Assembly: GCA_035565975.1 (NCBI GenBank)
Contig: DATMRT010000028.1
Coordinates: forward strand, 1-32,667
DNA: 32,667 nucleotides
Direction: 5' to 3'
Origin: Ga0077530 sp035565975
GTDB lineage: Bacteria; Pseudomonadota; Alphaproteobacteria; Rhizobiales; Hyphomicrobiaceae
Positions 1 to 7,836 of this stretch are shown here, piece by piece (position 1 is the stretch's first letter; each line of letters begins with the position of its first letter). Under the pieces are notes generated by a model that was not told the origin of the DNA, did not search any database, and saw only the letters and a program-made list of their open reading frames with translations. The translations under genes and the position numbers were made by a program.

Positions 1-3000
1 CCGAACGTCGCACCGCCGCAGATCACCGTGCAGACGAACTATCCGGGCGCTTCTCCCGAGGATATGTACCAGAGCGTTACGCGGCCCATCGAGGAAGAGC
101 TGAACGGCGTCGCCGGGCTGCTCTATTTCGAATCGACCTCCGACTCCTCGGGCCGCATCCAGATCACGATCACCTTCGCGCCGGGAACGCCAATCGGCGA
201 GGCCCAGGTCGAAGTGCAGAACCGCATAAGCCGCGTCGAGCCGCGCCTGCCACAGGCCGTGACGCAGCAGGGCATGCGTGTCGAGCAGGCCGGCACGGGC
301 TTCCTCCTTGTCGTCGCGCTCCGCTCGCCTGACGCCAGCTTCGATGCCATCGCGCTCGGCGACTACATGAACCGAAACGTGATCGGCGAAGTCCGGCGCA
401 TTTCGGGTGTCGGCAGCGCGACGCTCTTTGCGACGCAGCGCTCCATGCGTATCTGGATGGACCCCGACAAGATGCTGGGCCTGAGGCTCACCGCGGGTGA
501 TATCCTCACTGCAATCCGCGCCCAGAACGCCCAGGTCGCAGCCGGCGCCATCGGCGCGCAGCCTAATCCCATAACGCAGCAGATCTCGGCGACCGTCCTC
601 GTCCAGGGTCAGCTCACATCGACTGATGAGTTCGGCGCCATCGTGCTGCGCGCCAATCCCGATGGATCGTCCGTGCGCCTGCGCGATGTGGCACGCGTCG
701 AGATCGGCGGCGAGAGCTACGCCTTCTCCTCGCGCCTCAACCGACAGCCGACGGCGGCCATCGGCGTGCAGCTCTCGCCGACCGGCAACGCTCTCGCCAC
801 ATCGAAAGCCATCCACGCGAAGATGGAAGAGCTCGCGCGCTACTTCCCGCCGGGCATCGAGTACGCCATTCCCTACGACACCTCTCCCTTCGTCGCCGTC
901 TCGATCCAGAAGGTGCTGGAGACGCTCGCAGAGGCCATGGTGCTCGTCTTCCTCGTGATGTTCCTGTTCCTGCAGAGCTTCCGCTACACGATCATTCCGA
1001 CGATCGTCGTGCCTATTGCGCTCCTCGGCACGTGCGCCGTCATGTTCGCCGCCGGCTTCTCGATCAACGTGCTCACCATGTTCGCCATGGTGCTCGCCAT
1101 CGGCATTCTCGTCGACGATGCGATCGTCGTCATCGAGAACGTCGAGCGCATCATGACCGAGGAGGGGTTGCCGCCATTACAGGCGACACTCAAGGCCATG
1201 GGGCAGATCACCGGTGCGATCATCGGCATCACGTTGGTGCTGACGGCCGTGTTCGTGCCCATGGCCTTCTTCCCCGGCGCCGTCGGCATCATCTACCAGC
1301 AGTTCAGCCTGACCATGGTCGTCTCGATCCTTTTCTCGGGCTTCCTCGCGCTTTCGCTCACGCCGGCGCTCTGCGCGACGTTCCTCAAGCCCATTCCGCA
1401 GGGACATCACGAGAAGAAGGGCTTCTTCGGCTGGTTCAATCGCACCTTCGACCGAGCGTCTCACGGCTACAGCGGCATTGTCGGGGGGATCGTGCGGCGC
1501 GCCGGGCGCTTCATGATCATCTATCTGGCGCTCCTCGTCGGTCTCGGTTGGGCCTATATGCGATTGCCGACGAGCTTCCTGCCGAACGAGGACCAGGGCT
1601 ATCTCATCGTCGATGTGCAGACGCCGCCGGAAGCCGCCGCCAACCGGCTCCTCGAGGTGCTGCGTCAGATCGAGGATATTTTCCTTGCGGAGAAGGGCGT
1701 CAGGGACATCTTCGCCATCTCCGGCTTCAGCTTCTCGGGCGCTGGACAAAACGCGGGATTGGCATTCGTTCCCTTGAAAGACTGGAGCGAGCGCGGGCCT
1801 GAGGATTCCGCCCAGGCCATAGCCCAGCGCGTCAACGGCAAGATCTTCGGGCTCCGCGACGCCATGTCCTTCGCGCTCTCGCCGCCGCCGATTCAAGGTC
1901 TCGGCACGACGAGCGGCTTCTCCTTCCGTCTGCAGGATCGCGCCGGCCTCGGCCAGAAGCAGCTCGCCGCCGCGCGCGACCAGCTTCTGGGCGCCGCACG
2001 CCAGAGTCCCATTCTGGCCGGCGTGCGCGTGGAGGGCCTGCCAGACGCGGCGCAGGTCATGCTCATGATCGATCGCGAGAAGGCGAATACGTTCGGCGTC
2101 ACGTTCGCGGACATCAACTCGACCATCAGCGCCAACCTCGGCTCGAGCTACGTGAACGACTTCCCCAATGCCGGCCGCATGCAGCGAGTCACCGTGCAGG
2201 CGGAGGCGGCCCAGCGCATGCAGACGACCGATCTTCTGAAGCTCAACGTGCGCAACGCGTCGGGTGGCATGGTGCCGCTCTCGGCCTTCTCCTACGTCGA
2301 ATGGCGCAAGGGGCCATCGCAGGTCGTCGGGTACAACGGCTATCCGGCCATTCGCATCAGCGGCCAGACGACGCCCGGCCATTCCTCGGGTGATGCCATC
2401 GCCGAGATGCAGCGTCTCGCATCCACGCTTCCGGCCGGCTTCGGCTACGAGTGGACAGGCCAGTCCCTTCAAGAGATCCAGTCCGGATCGCAAGCGCCTT
2501 ACTTGATCGGCCTCAGCATCCTCTTTGTCTTCCTGCTGCTGGCGGCCCTCTATGAAAGCTGGTCCATCCCGTTCGCGGTGATGCTCGTCGTACCGCTCGG
2601 CGTCATCGGATCGGTGCTCGCCGTCACGATGCGCTCGATGCCGAACGACGTCTATTTCATGGTCGGCCTGATCGCGATCATCGGCCTTTCCGCGAAGAAC
2701 GCCATTCTCATCGTGGAGTTCGCCAAGGATCTGCACGCCGAGGGCAAGCCGGTGCTCGCCGCCACGATCGAAGCCGCGCATCTGCGCTTCCGCCCGATCT
2801 TGATGACGTCGCTTGCCTTCACGCTCGGTGTCCTGCCGCTTGCCCGCGCGACCGGCGCCAGTGCTGCAAGCCAGAACGCGATCGGCACGGGCGTGCTCGG
2901 CGGCATGATCTCCGCGACGATCCTCGCGATCTTCTTTGTGCCGGTGTTCTACGTCTTCGTCATGCGCTGGCTCGGGCCGCGGGAAGAACCGCCAGCCGCC

Positions 3001-3051
3001 GACGCATCGCAGGAAACTGGAGACGCACCGCCACCGGCATCGCAGCCATAG
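1..3051 (+). CDS. RND (HAE1/AcrB-family) multidrug efflux permease, 5'-truncated by window edge
   Basis: This is an inner-membrane proton/drug antiporter of the tripartite RND pumps. The frame is open from base 1 and the first residues (PNVAPPQITVQTNYPGAS) match the start of the first porter domain, so roughly 30-35 residues including TM1 lie upstream. Two large periplasmic porter regions alternate with transmembrane bundles, as in AcrB. The TM4 proton-relay pair is present (GILVDDAIVV, Asp codons 1114-1119), as is the TM10 lysine (LSAKNAIL, Lys codon 2695-2697). The C-terminus ends in a Pro/Ala/Glu-rich cytoplasmic tail. The adaptor gene is presumably upstream, outside the window. No outer-membrane channel gene follows; the next gene is convergent and its stop lies about 30 bp away. 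Substrates cannot be read from the sequence. Family call is very secure. Confidence 0.95.
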   Translation, partial: PNVAPPQITVQTNYPGASPEDMYQSVTRPIEEELNGVAGLLYFESTSDSSGRIQITITFAPGTPIGEAQVEVQNRISRVEPRLPQAVTQQGMRVEQAGTGFLLVVALRSPDASFDAIALGDYMNRNVIGEVRRISGVGSATLFATQRSMRIWMDPDKMLGLRLTAGDILTAIRAQNAQVAAGAIGAQPNPITQQISATVLVQGQLTSTDEFGAIVLRANPDGSSVRLRDVARVEIGGESYAFSSRLNRQPTAAIGVQLSPTGNALATSKAIHAKMEELARYFPPGIEYAIPYDTSPFVAVSIQKVLETLAEAMVLVFLVMFLFLQSFRYTIIPTIVVPIALLGTCAVMFAAGFSINVLTMFAMVLAIGILVDDAIVVIENVERIMTEEGLPPLQATLKAMGQITGAIIGITLVLTAVFVPMAFFPGAVGIIYQQFSLTMVVSILFSGFLALSLTPALCATFLKPIPQGHHEKKGFFGWFNRTFDRASHGYSGIVGGIVRRAGRFMIIYLALLVGLGWAYMRLPTSFLPNEDQGYLIVDVQTPPEAAANRLLEVLRQIEDIFLAEKGVRDIFAISGFSFSGAGQNAGLAFVPLKDWSERGPEDSAQAIAQRVNGKIFGLRDAMSFALSPPPIQGLGTTSGFSFRLQDRAGLGQKQLAAARDQLLGAARQSPILAGVRVEGLPDAAQVMLMIDREKANTFGVTFADINSTISANLGSSYVNDFPNAGRMQRVTVQAEAAQRMQTTDLLKLNVRNASGGMVPLSAFSYVEWRKGPSQVVGYNGYPAIRISGQTTPGHSSGDAIAEMQRLASTLPAGFGYEWTGQSLQEIQSGSQAPYLIGLSILFVFLLLAALYESWSIPFAVMLVVPLGVIGSVLAVTMRSMPNDVYFMVGLIAIIGLSAKNAILIVEFAKDLHAEGKPVLAATIEAAHLRFRPILMTSLAFTLGVLPLARATGASAASQNAIGTGVLGGMISATILAIFFVPVFYVFVMRWLGPREEPPAADASQETGDAPPPASQP

Positions 3052-3084
3052 AGCGAAGACAGCCAGCCCGCCATCGCCGGCCGC

Positions 3085-4161
3085 TTACTCCGCGGCTTTG
3101 GCGGGCGGGCGCAGGCGCGGGATGACTTCGCGTGCGAAGAGTTCGAGCGAGGCCTTAGCCTTGTCGGTCCCGTACCAGGGCGGATAGTGCAGCATGAGCG
3201 AGCTGAGGCCGGTTTTTGCTTTCAGCTCCTCGATGCGGGCGACGACCGTCTTCGGCGATCCGTGGATGATCGTCGAGCGCGCCAGCGTATCGTAGTCGAG
3301 GGCATTGGCGACGGAATCCTTGCCCTGCGAGACCTGCCCGAGATAGCCGGACTGGTGGCCGCCGAAGAAATGCTTGAGGTGGCGGAGCAGGCCTTCCTCA
3401 CTATCCTTTTTCGCCTGCGCGTCGCTCTCGGCCACATAGACCCAGCGTGCGACATCGATCTGGCCGAACGCCGGGTTCGCGTGCGCTTCGGCGCTCGCCT
3501 CGGCAAGATTTGCGCGATAGTGCGCGACCTGCTTCGCCAGCGTATCGAATGGCGTCAGCGTCGAGAGCATGAGGCCGAAGCCGAGCTTTCCGGCGGCACC
3601 GATCGAGCGATCGGTCGCGCCGGCGAGATACAGCGGCGGATACGGCTTCTGCACGGGCTGCGGCAGCAGCTCGTAATCGCCCTCGACGATTGCGGTGAAG
3701 TACTTGCCCCTTCGGCTCGTCTTTCTTGTGCGGAAGAGATCCAGCATCAGGGCGATCGCCTCGTCCTGCATGTCGCGGCGCGCATCGAAGTCGAGCCCGA
3801 AGCCGTCGAACTCGTACTTGCGATAACCCGAGCCGAGACCGAGCGCCACGCGGCCGCCGCTCAGGATGTCGACGAAGTTCGCGTTCTCGACCACGCGCAC
3901 GGGGTTGGCAAGCGGCAGCGTGACGACGGCCATGCCGAGGCGAATGCGTTTGGTCAGGGCCGCAAGGTGCGCGGCATAGACCCACACATCCGGCATGATC
4001 CCGTATTCGGTCGAGAAATGGTGTTCGGCGAGCCACGCATAGTCGAAGCCCAGGCGATCGGCGGTGACGATCTCGTCAGTGACGCGGGCATGGACGGCCT
4101 GATGCGGATAGGGCTCGCGATCCTTGTGTGGATGAGACGTGAAAAGGATGCCGAATTCCAT
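3085..4161 (-). CDS. LLM-class flavin-dependent oxidoreductase (luciferase-like monooxygenase)
   Basis: A 358-residue protein of the bacterial luciferase-like (LLM) family, which uses reduced FMN or F420 in oxidations or monooxygenations. It begins MEFGILFTSHPHKDREPYPH and shows typical TIM-barrel landmarks: WLAEHHFS (about residues 43-50), TKRIRLGMAVVTLPLANPVR, and the ILSGGRVALGLGSGYRKYEF block near residues 100-120. The family length fits (330-370 aa). The frame extends 37 codons further upstream, but the ATG at 4161 is preceded by GAGGAA at good spacing and starts exactly at the first barrel strand, so it is chosen. The C-terminus is Lys/Ala-rich. It converges on the RND permease gene. 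Substrate is unknown; a second, divergent LLM protein lies at 27401-28492. Confidence 0.9.
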   Translation of the reverse strand: MEFGILFTSHPHKDREPYPHQAVHARVTDEIVTADRLGFDYAWLAEHHFSTEYGIMPDVWVYAAHLAALTKRIRLGMAVVTLPLANPVRVVENANFVDILSGGRVALGLGSGYRKYEFDGFGLDFDARRDMQDEAIALMLDLFRTRKTSRRGKYFTAIVEGDYELLPQPVQKPYPPLYLAGATDRSIGAAGKLGFGLMLSTLTPFDTLAKQVAHYRANLAEASAEAHANPAFGQIDVARWVYVAESDAQAKKDSEEGLLRHLKHFFGGHQSGYLGQVSQGKDSVANALDYDTLARSTIIHGSPKTVVARIEELKAKTGLSSLMLHYPPWYGTDKAKASLELFAREVIPRLRPPAKAAE

Positions 4162-4298
4162 TCGTTCGTTCCTCGCTTCGTTTCTTGTCTCTCCGCACAG
4201 TGCCACCATACGTTGCCCGCTTCCAGGGGCGGCGGGAGCTGGCAGCCATGCTCCCTCACGGGGCGGCGACAAATCTCGAAGGCATCAGCAGACACGGA

Positions 4299-5099
4299 TC
4301 AGGCGCGCGTGATGTGCTCGCCGATGGCGGCAGCGACCTCGGGTACATGCGTCGCGATCATGAAATGCGCCGCGCCGGCGACGGTCATGCGCCGGGAACG
4401 CGGCACATGATTGGCGAGCAGCTCGTTCGCCCGCTGGACGGCCGCGGGGCTCGCACCACCCCAAATGACGAGCGTCGGAATATCGAGTGCCGCCACCTGC
4501 TCCACGGATTCGGGAAAGGCATAGCCGCACGACCAGTCGACGATATTGACGTGTGCGGTCTCGACGGCATAGCCGCGCAGACGCGGCGGCCAGGAAGCAA
4601 ATGTTCCGGCGCCACCGTAGAAGTCGATCATCTCGGCGACGGCTTCCGGCTCGCCGCGCGCATGGGCCGCAAAGTAGACGTCCGTCATCCGCCGGAAGGA
4701 CGCATAGTGCGCATCCTCACCGAGATACCGCAAAAGGGGGGCCACCGGCGCCTCGACAACGCTGAGGCTCGCGATCGCGACCCGATTACGCAGGGCCGTC
4801 GCGAGCGCCACCGACCCGCCGAATGAATGACCGACGAGGTGTACCGGACCGCCGGCACGCCGGATGACAGCCTCGATCGCGTCAATCTCCGGCTCGATGG
4901 TCGGCGCCTTCGGATCGCGCCGCTCCGCGGTGCCGCCATAGCCCAGCAGGCTCGTCGTCACGCAGCGGAAGCGGCCATTCCATGCCGCCATCATCGGACG
5001 CCACGCGGCACCCGTGCTGCACGACCCCGGCACCAGAACCACCGTCGGCCCGCTGCCCGTCTCGTCGTAGTCGATGGCCCCGCGAGGATCGTCGATCAT
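4299..5099 (-). CDS. Alpha/beta-fold hydrolase
   Basis: A 266-residue cytoplasmic alpha/beta hydrolase; no signal peptide is visible. The oxyanion region is VLVPGSCSTG (residues 21-30) and the nucleophile elbow is GHSFGG with Ser92. A C-terminal His (AGAAHFM, His245) is the likely catalytic base. The usual acid after strand 7 is not evident: the segment reads VIWGGASPAA where most relatives have an Asp after WG. Glu116, after strand 6 (SVVEAP), may be the acid instead, as in some family members. Upstream GCGAGGA at about 10 bp from the ATG can serve as ribosome site. It lies 32 bp downstream of the cysteine synthase gene on the same strand and may be cotranscribed with it. Substrate unknown. 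Confidence 0.88.
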   Translation of the reverse strand: MIDDPRGAIDYDETGSGPTVVLVPGSCSTGAAWRPMMAAWNGRFRCVTTSLLGYGGTAERRDPKAPTIEPEIDAIEAVIRRAGGPVHLVGHSFGGSVALATALRNRVAIASLSVVEAPVAPLLRYLGEDAHYASFRRMTDVYFAAHARGEPEAVAEMIDFYGGAGTFASWPPRLRGYAVETAHVNIVDWSCGYAFPESVEQVAALDIPTLVIWGGASPAAVQRANELLANHVPRSRRMTVAGAAHFMIATHVPEVAAAIGEHITRA

Positions 5100-5131
5100 G
5101 GCTGCAAATCCTCGCGGGAGCAGTGCGCCGC

Positions 5132-6178
5132 TCAGGCCGGGAACTGCGCGCTCGGCGTCGAGCGGGAAATCTCGACTTCCTCGGGCGTCATGTCCGCCGG
5201 CACATTGCCGAACAATGGCGTGCTCAGATAGCGCTCGCCCGTGTCAGGGAGCATGCACAGAATGGTCGAACCCTTCGGCGCCTCGGCGGCGACCTTGAGT
5301 GCGCCCGCAAAGGTCGCGCCCGCCGTGATGCCGACGAAGATGCCTTCCTTCTGCGCAAGCTCCATGCTCATTTTCAGCCCGTCGGCGCCCGGAATACGGA
5401 CGATCTGGTCGATCACTTTCATGTCGACGACATCGCCCGTGAGCTTCGGGATGAAATCCGGCGTCCAGCCCTGCATGGGATGCGGCTTGAAGGCGGGATG
5501 CGGCGCGGCGGCAGAGCCATCCGGATTGCGCTCCTGAGCAATACCACTTGTCAGTAGCGAAGCATCCTCCGGTTCGCACACGATGATCTTCGTATTCGGC
5601 ATTTCCTTCTTCAGCACGCGCGAGACACCTTTGAGCGTGCCGCCGGTGCCGTAACCGGTCACCCAGTAGTCGAGTTTCTCACCCTTGAAGTCGTCGACGA
5701 TTTCACGCGCGGTCGTGCGTGAGTGCATGTCCGCATTGGCCTCGTTCTCGAACTGGCGCGTCAGGAACCAGCCGTGCGTCTTGGAAAGCTCGACCGCCTT
5801 GGTCACCATGGCGACCGCACGCCCGGCGGCCGGCGTCAGCACGACCTTGGCACCGAGAAAACGCATGAGTTTGCGCCGCTCGACGCTGAACTGCTCGGCC
5901 ATGGTTACGACAAGGGGATATCCCTTCTGCGCGCACACCATGGCAAGGCCGATGCCGGTGTTGCCACTCGTTGCCTCGATCACGGTCTGGCCCGGCTTGA
6001 GTTCGCCGGATTTCTCGGCCGCCTCGATCACGCCCAGCGCGAGACGGTCCTTCACCGAGCCGAGCGGATTGAAGGCTTCGATCTTGGCATAGAGATTGAT
6101 GCCGGAAGGAGCGAGACGATTGATGCGCACAACCGGGGTATTGCCGACGGTTCCGAGGATGCTTTCATACTTGGCCAT
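5132..6178 (-). CDS. cysK: Cysteine synthase (O-acetylserine sulfhydrylase, PLP fold type II)
   Basis: A 348-residue PLP enzyme expected to make L-cysteine from O-acetylserine and sulfide in the cytoplasm. The PLP lysine is Lys43 in NPLGSVKDR. The substrate-carboxylate loop is TSGNTG (70-75), the phosphate-binding loop is GTGGT (177-181), and the hallmark PDTGERYLST is at 311-320. It is somewhat longer than the usual 310-325 residues because of a Pro/His-rich insertion at about 216-234 and an extended C-terminus. The start at 6178 is supported by a strong GAGGAGG; an in-frame start 21 codons earlier lacks a ribosome site. Paralogues such as cystathionine beta-synthase-like enzymes share these motifs, so CysK versus a specialised isoform is not settled. 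Confidence 0.93.
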   Translation of the reverse strand: MAKYESILGTVGNTPVVRINRLAPSGINLYAKIEAFNPLGSVKDRLALGVIEAAEKSGELKPGQTVIEATSGNTGIGLAMVCAQKGYPLVVTMAEQFSVERRKLMRFLGAKVVLTPAAGRAVAMVTKAVELSKTHGWFLTRQFENEANADMHSRTTAREIVDDFKGEKLDYWVTGYGTGGTLKGVSRVLKKEMPNTKIIVCEPEDASLLTSGIAQERNPDGSAAAPHPAFKPHPMQGWTPDFIPKLTGDVVDMKVIDQIVRIPGADGLKMSMELAQKEGIFVGITAGATFAGALKVAAEAPKGSTILCMLPDTGERYLSTPLFGNVPADMTPEEVEISRSTPSAQFPA

Positions 6179-6288
6179 AAGTGCCTCCTCATAAGATGCT
6201 GCGAGTTGTCGAATGCGTTGAATGAGTGGCCGTAGGACCAAACTATCATCGCGTGGCGGTTTGCGACATGATCGGAAAGCGGTAAGAC

Positions 6289-6328
6289 ACCGGCCCGCCC
6301 CGTTATCATTGTTCTGGGGCAGGCCGGT
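6289..6328 (-). terminator. Hairpin downstream of the cupin gene
   Basis: A 13-bp inverted repeat (ACCGGCCCGCCCC facing GGGGCAGGCCGGT, one mismatch) flanks a 14-base loop in the gap between the cupin stop and the cysteine synthase start. Its position fits termination of the minus-strand methyltransferase-cupin transcript. There is no clear U-run after it, so it may be only a weak or factor-assisted terminator. Confidence 0.5.
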
Positions 6329-6342
6329 ATCCGCTCATGACC

Positions 6343-6834
6343 TCATTTCTTGCGTGGGTCATCCTTGGGATCGATGTAGATCACGTCGAACGGGCCTGTT
6401 CCGTTGATCTGCACGATCGTCTCACCGACGGCACTGGCAAAATGGGGCATACCGGCCGGGAGGTGCACGAAGCTCCCCGTGGGAAGCGGCTTCGCGTTCC
6501 GGTCGAGCTTCTCGCCGGCGCCAACCGCGAAACCGCCTGCCAGCACCGTGACGAACTCGTCCTTCGAGTGGCGATGGGGCGGTACGACGAAGCCCGCCGG
6601 GAATTTCAGGCGCAGCACGAAGGGCCCTTCCTTGCTCGGATGACCGAGCAGGGCGGATGCCTGGGCACCGGGCGGCAGCGAGGGCGGCGCCGGCCCCCAT
6701 TTCACCTCGTCGGCGGCGACGACGGTGTGATGGGCAGAGGAGGCATAGAGTGGCGGCGGCGAAGTGACAATCAATGCCGTAACGAATGAAACCGCCGCCA
6801 GTCCGATAATAACGACAGTAGGTTTGAGTTTCAC
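6343..6834 (-). CDS. Secreted or membrane-anchored single-domain cupin
   Basis: A 163-residue protein with an N-terminal hydrophobic segment (VVIIGLAAVSFVTALIV, about residues 7-23) that is a signal peptide or anchor, followed by one cupin barrel. Cupin motif 1 appears as PPHRHSKDEFVTVLAGG and motif 2 as HLPAGMPHFA, so the His/His/Glu/His metal ligands are present. The start is taken as GTG at 6834 because GGGAGG lies 8 bases upstream. An in-frame ATG-proximal start at 6897 would overlap the methyltransferase end and put charged residues before the signal. It follows the methyltransferase by 43 bp and is probably in the same operon. Function beyond metal binding, perhaps anti-sigma or sugar/oxygen chemistry, cannot be assigned. 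Confidence 0.88.
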   Translation of the reverse strand: MKLKPTVVIIGLAAVSFVTALIVTSPPPLYASSAHHTVVAADEVKWGPAPPSLPPGAQASALLGHPSKEGPFVLRLKFPAGFVVPPHRHSKDEFVTVLAGGFAVGAGEKLDRNAKPLPTGSFVHLPAGMPHFASAVGETIVQINGTGPFDVIYIDPKDDPRKK

Positions 6835-6877
6835 GACAATATCCTCCCGTTCGAAATCGTATGCGCGAGATCCAGCT

Positions 6878-7726
6878 TCATTTCTTCGTGACGACAACCT
6901 CGAGGTACTCGCTCGGCACGACCATCGTGCCGTCGCGCGAACGATTGAAGCGGCCGATCAGCGCGACAATGTCCGCATGGAGAGCCGCCTGGCCCTGCGG
7001 TTCGAGCGCGGCGAACGCCTTGAGCGTCGGGCCGTAGTAGTTCTTGAAAATCTCCATGAAGTGCTCGGGCGAGCGATAGCGGAACACGAACGAGCGCGGC
7101 TCCGCACTGATCGCTGCGGCAGTGCCGCCGAAGAGCTCCGTGAGCCGCCCCTTGGTCCCCCACATGGCCGGCGACTTGACGCCGGCGGGTGGCGGCAGGT
7201 GCGCGCCGATCGTCTTGAAGAGCTGCCCGATGAAACCTTCGGGTGTCCAATTGGCGAGGCCGATCTTGCCGCCGGACCGGCATACGCGTGCCATCTCGGC
7301 CGCCGCCTTCTCCTGGTCCGGCGTGAACATCACGCCGAAGGTCGAGACGACGACGTCGTAAGTGTTGTCCGCAAAGGGCAGGGCTTCTGCATCGGCCTCA
7401 CGGAACTCGATATTGAGACGTTCGGCGGCGGCCCGCTGGCGCCCTCTTTCGAGGAGGGCGGGGACATAGTCGGTCGAGGTGACGTCGCACCACCGGCGGG
7501 CTGCCGCGAGCGATGCGTTGCCGTTGCCCGCGGCGACGTCGAGCACCTTCTGGCCACCTCTCACATCGAGGGCCTCGCACAGGTCCTCGCCGACGATCTG
7601 GAGGGTTGTGCCAACAATGGCATAGTCGCCGGATGACCAGGCGCCGTGCTGGCGGGTCTTGACGGCGGCGAGGTCCGGTCGGCCGGCTTGAGGATTTTGA
7701 CTGCTCGAGGAATGGGCTGTAACCAT
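6878..7726 (-). CDS. Class I SAM-dependent methyltransferase
   Basis: A 282-residue cytoplasmic methyltransferase of the UbiE/Methyltransf_11 type. SAM motif I is VLDVAAGNGNAS, followed by an acidic strand-2 end (VTSTDYVP), the motif around FREADAEALPFAD, and DVVVSTFGVMFTPD (post-I and motif II regions). The C-terminal half (FRYRSPEHFMEIFKNYYGP) resembles a substrate lid typical of small-molecule methyltransferases. The start at 7726 has AGGGAA upstream. The open frame continues 86 codons further 5', but that part is Arg-rich out-of-family sequence overlapping the divergent regulator. It shares a 110-bp intergenic region with the large regulator at 7837, which is a natural candidate to control it together with the cupin. 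The methyl acceptor is unknown. Confidence 0.9.
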   Translation of the reverse strand: MVTAHSSSSQNPQAGRPDLAAVKTRQHGAWSSGDYAIVGTTLQIVGEDLCEALDVRGGQKVLDVAAGNGNASLAAARRWCDVTSTDYVPALLERGRQRAAAERLNIEFREADAEALPFADNTYDVVVSTFGVMFTPDQEKAAAEMARVCRSGGKIGLANWTPEGFIGQLFKTIGAHLPPPAGVKSPAMWGTKGRLTELFGGTAAAISAEPRSFVFRYRSPEHFMEIFKNYYGPTLKAFAALEPQGQAALHADIVALIGRFNRSRDGTMVVPSEYLEVVVTKK

Positions 7727-7836
7727 GACGTGTTCCCTTTTTATTTGACTGAGCGACGCATTCGCCTGTTGATTTCCACCGACCACGACCCCGCAGGCGG
7801 GTGTTCGTCGGCTAATCCCCGAGATAGACGCCCGGC

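Noticed and set aside
1177..2781. 534-codon open frame antisense to the first RND permease
   Set aside because: Composition is Arg/His/Glu/Asp-rich without domains, the opposite strand encodes an unmistakable permease, and long antisense frames are common in GC-rich genes.
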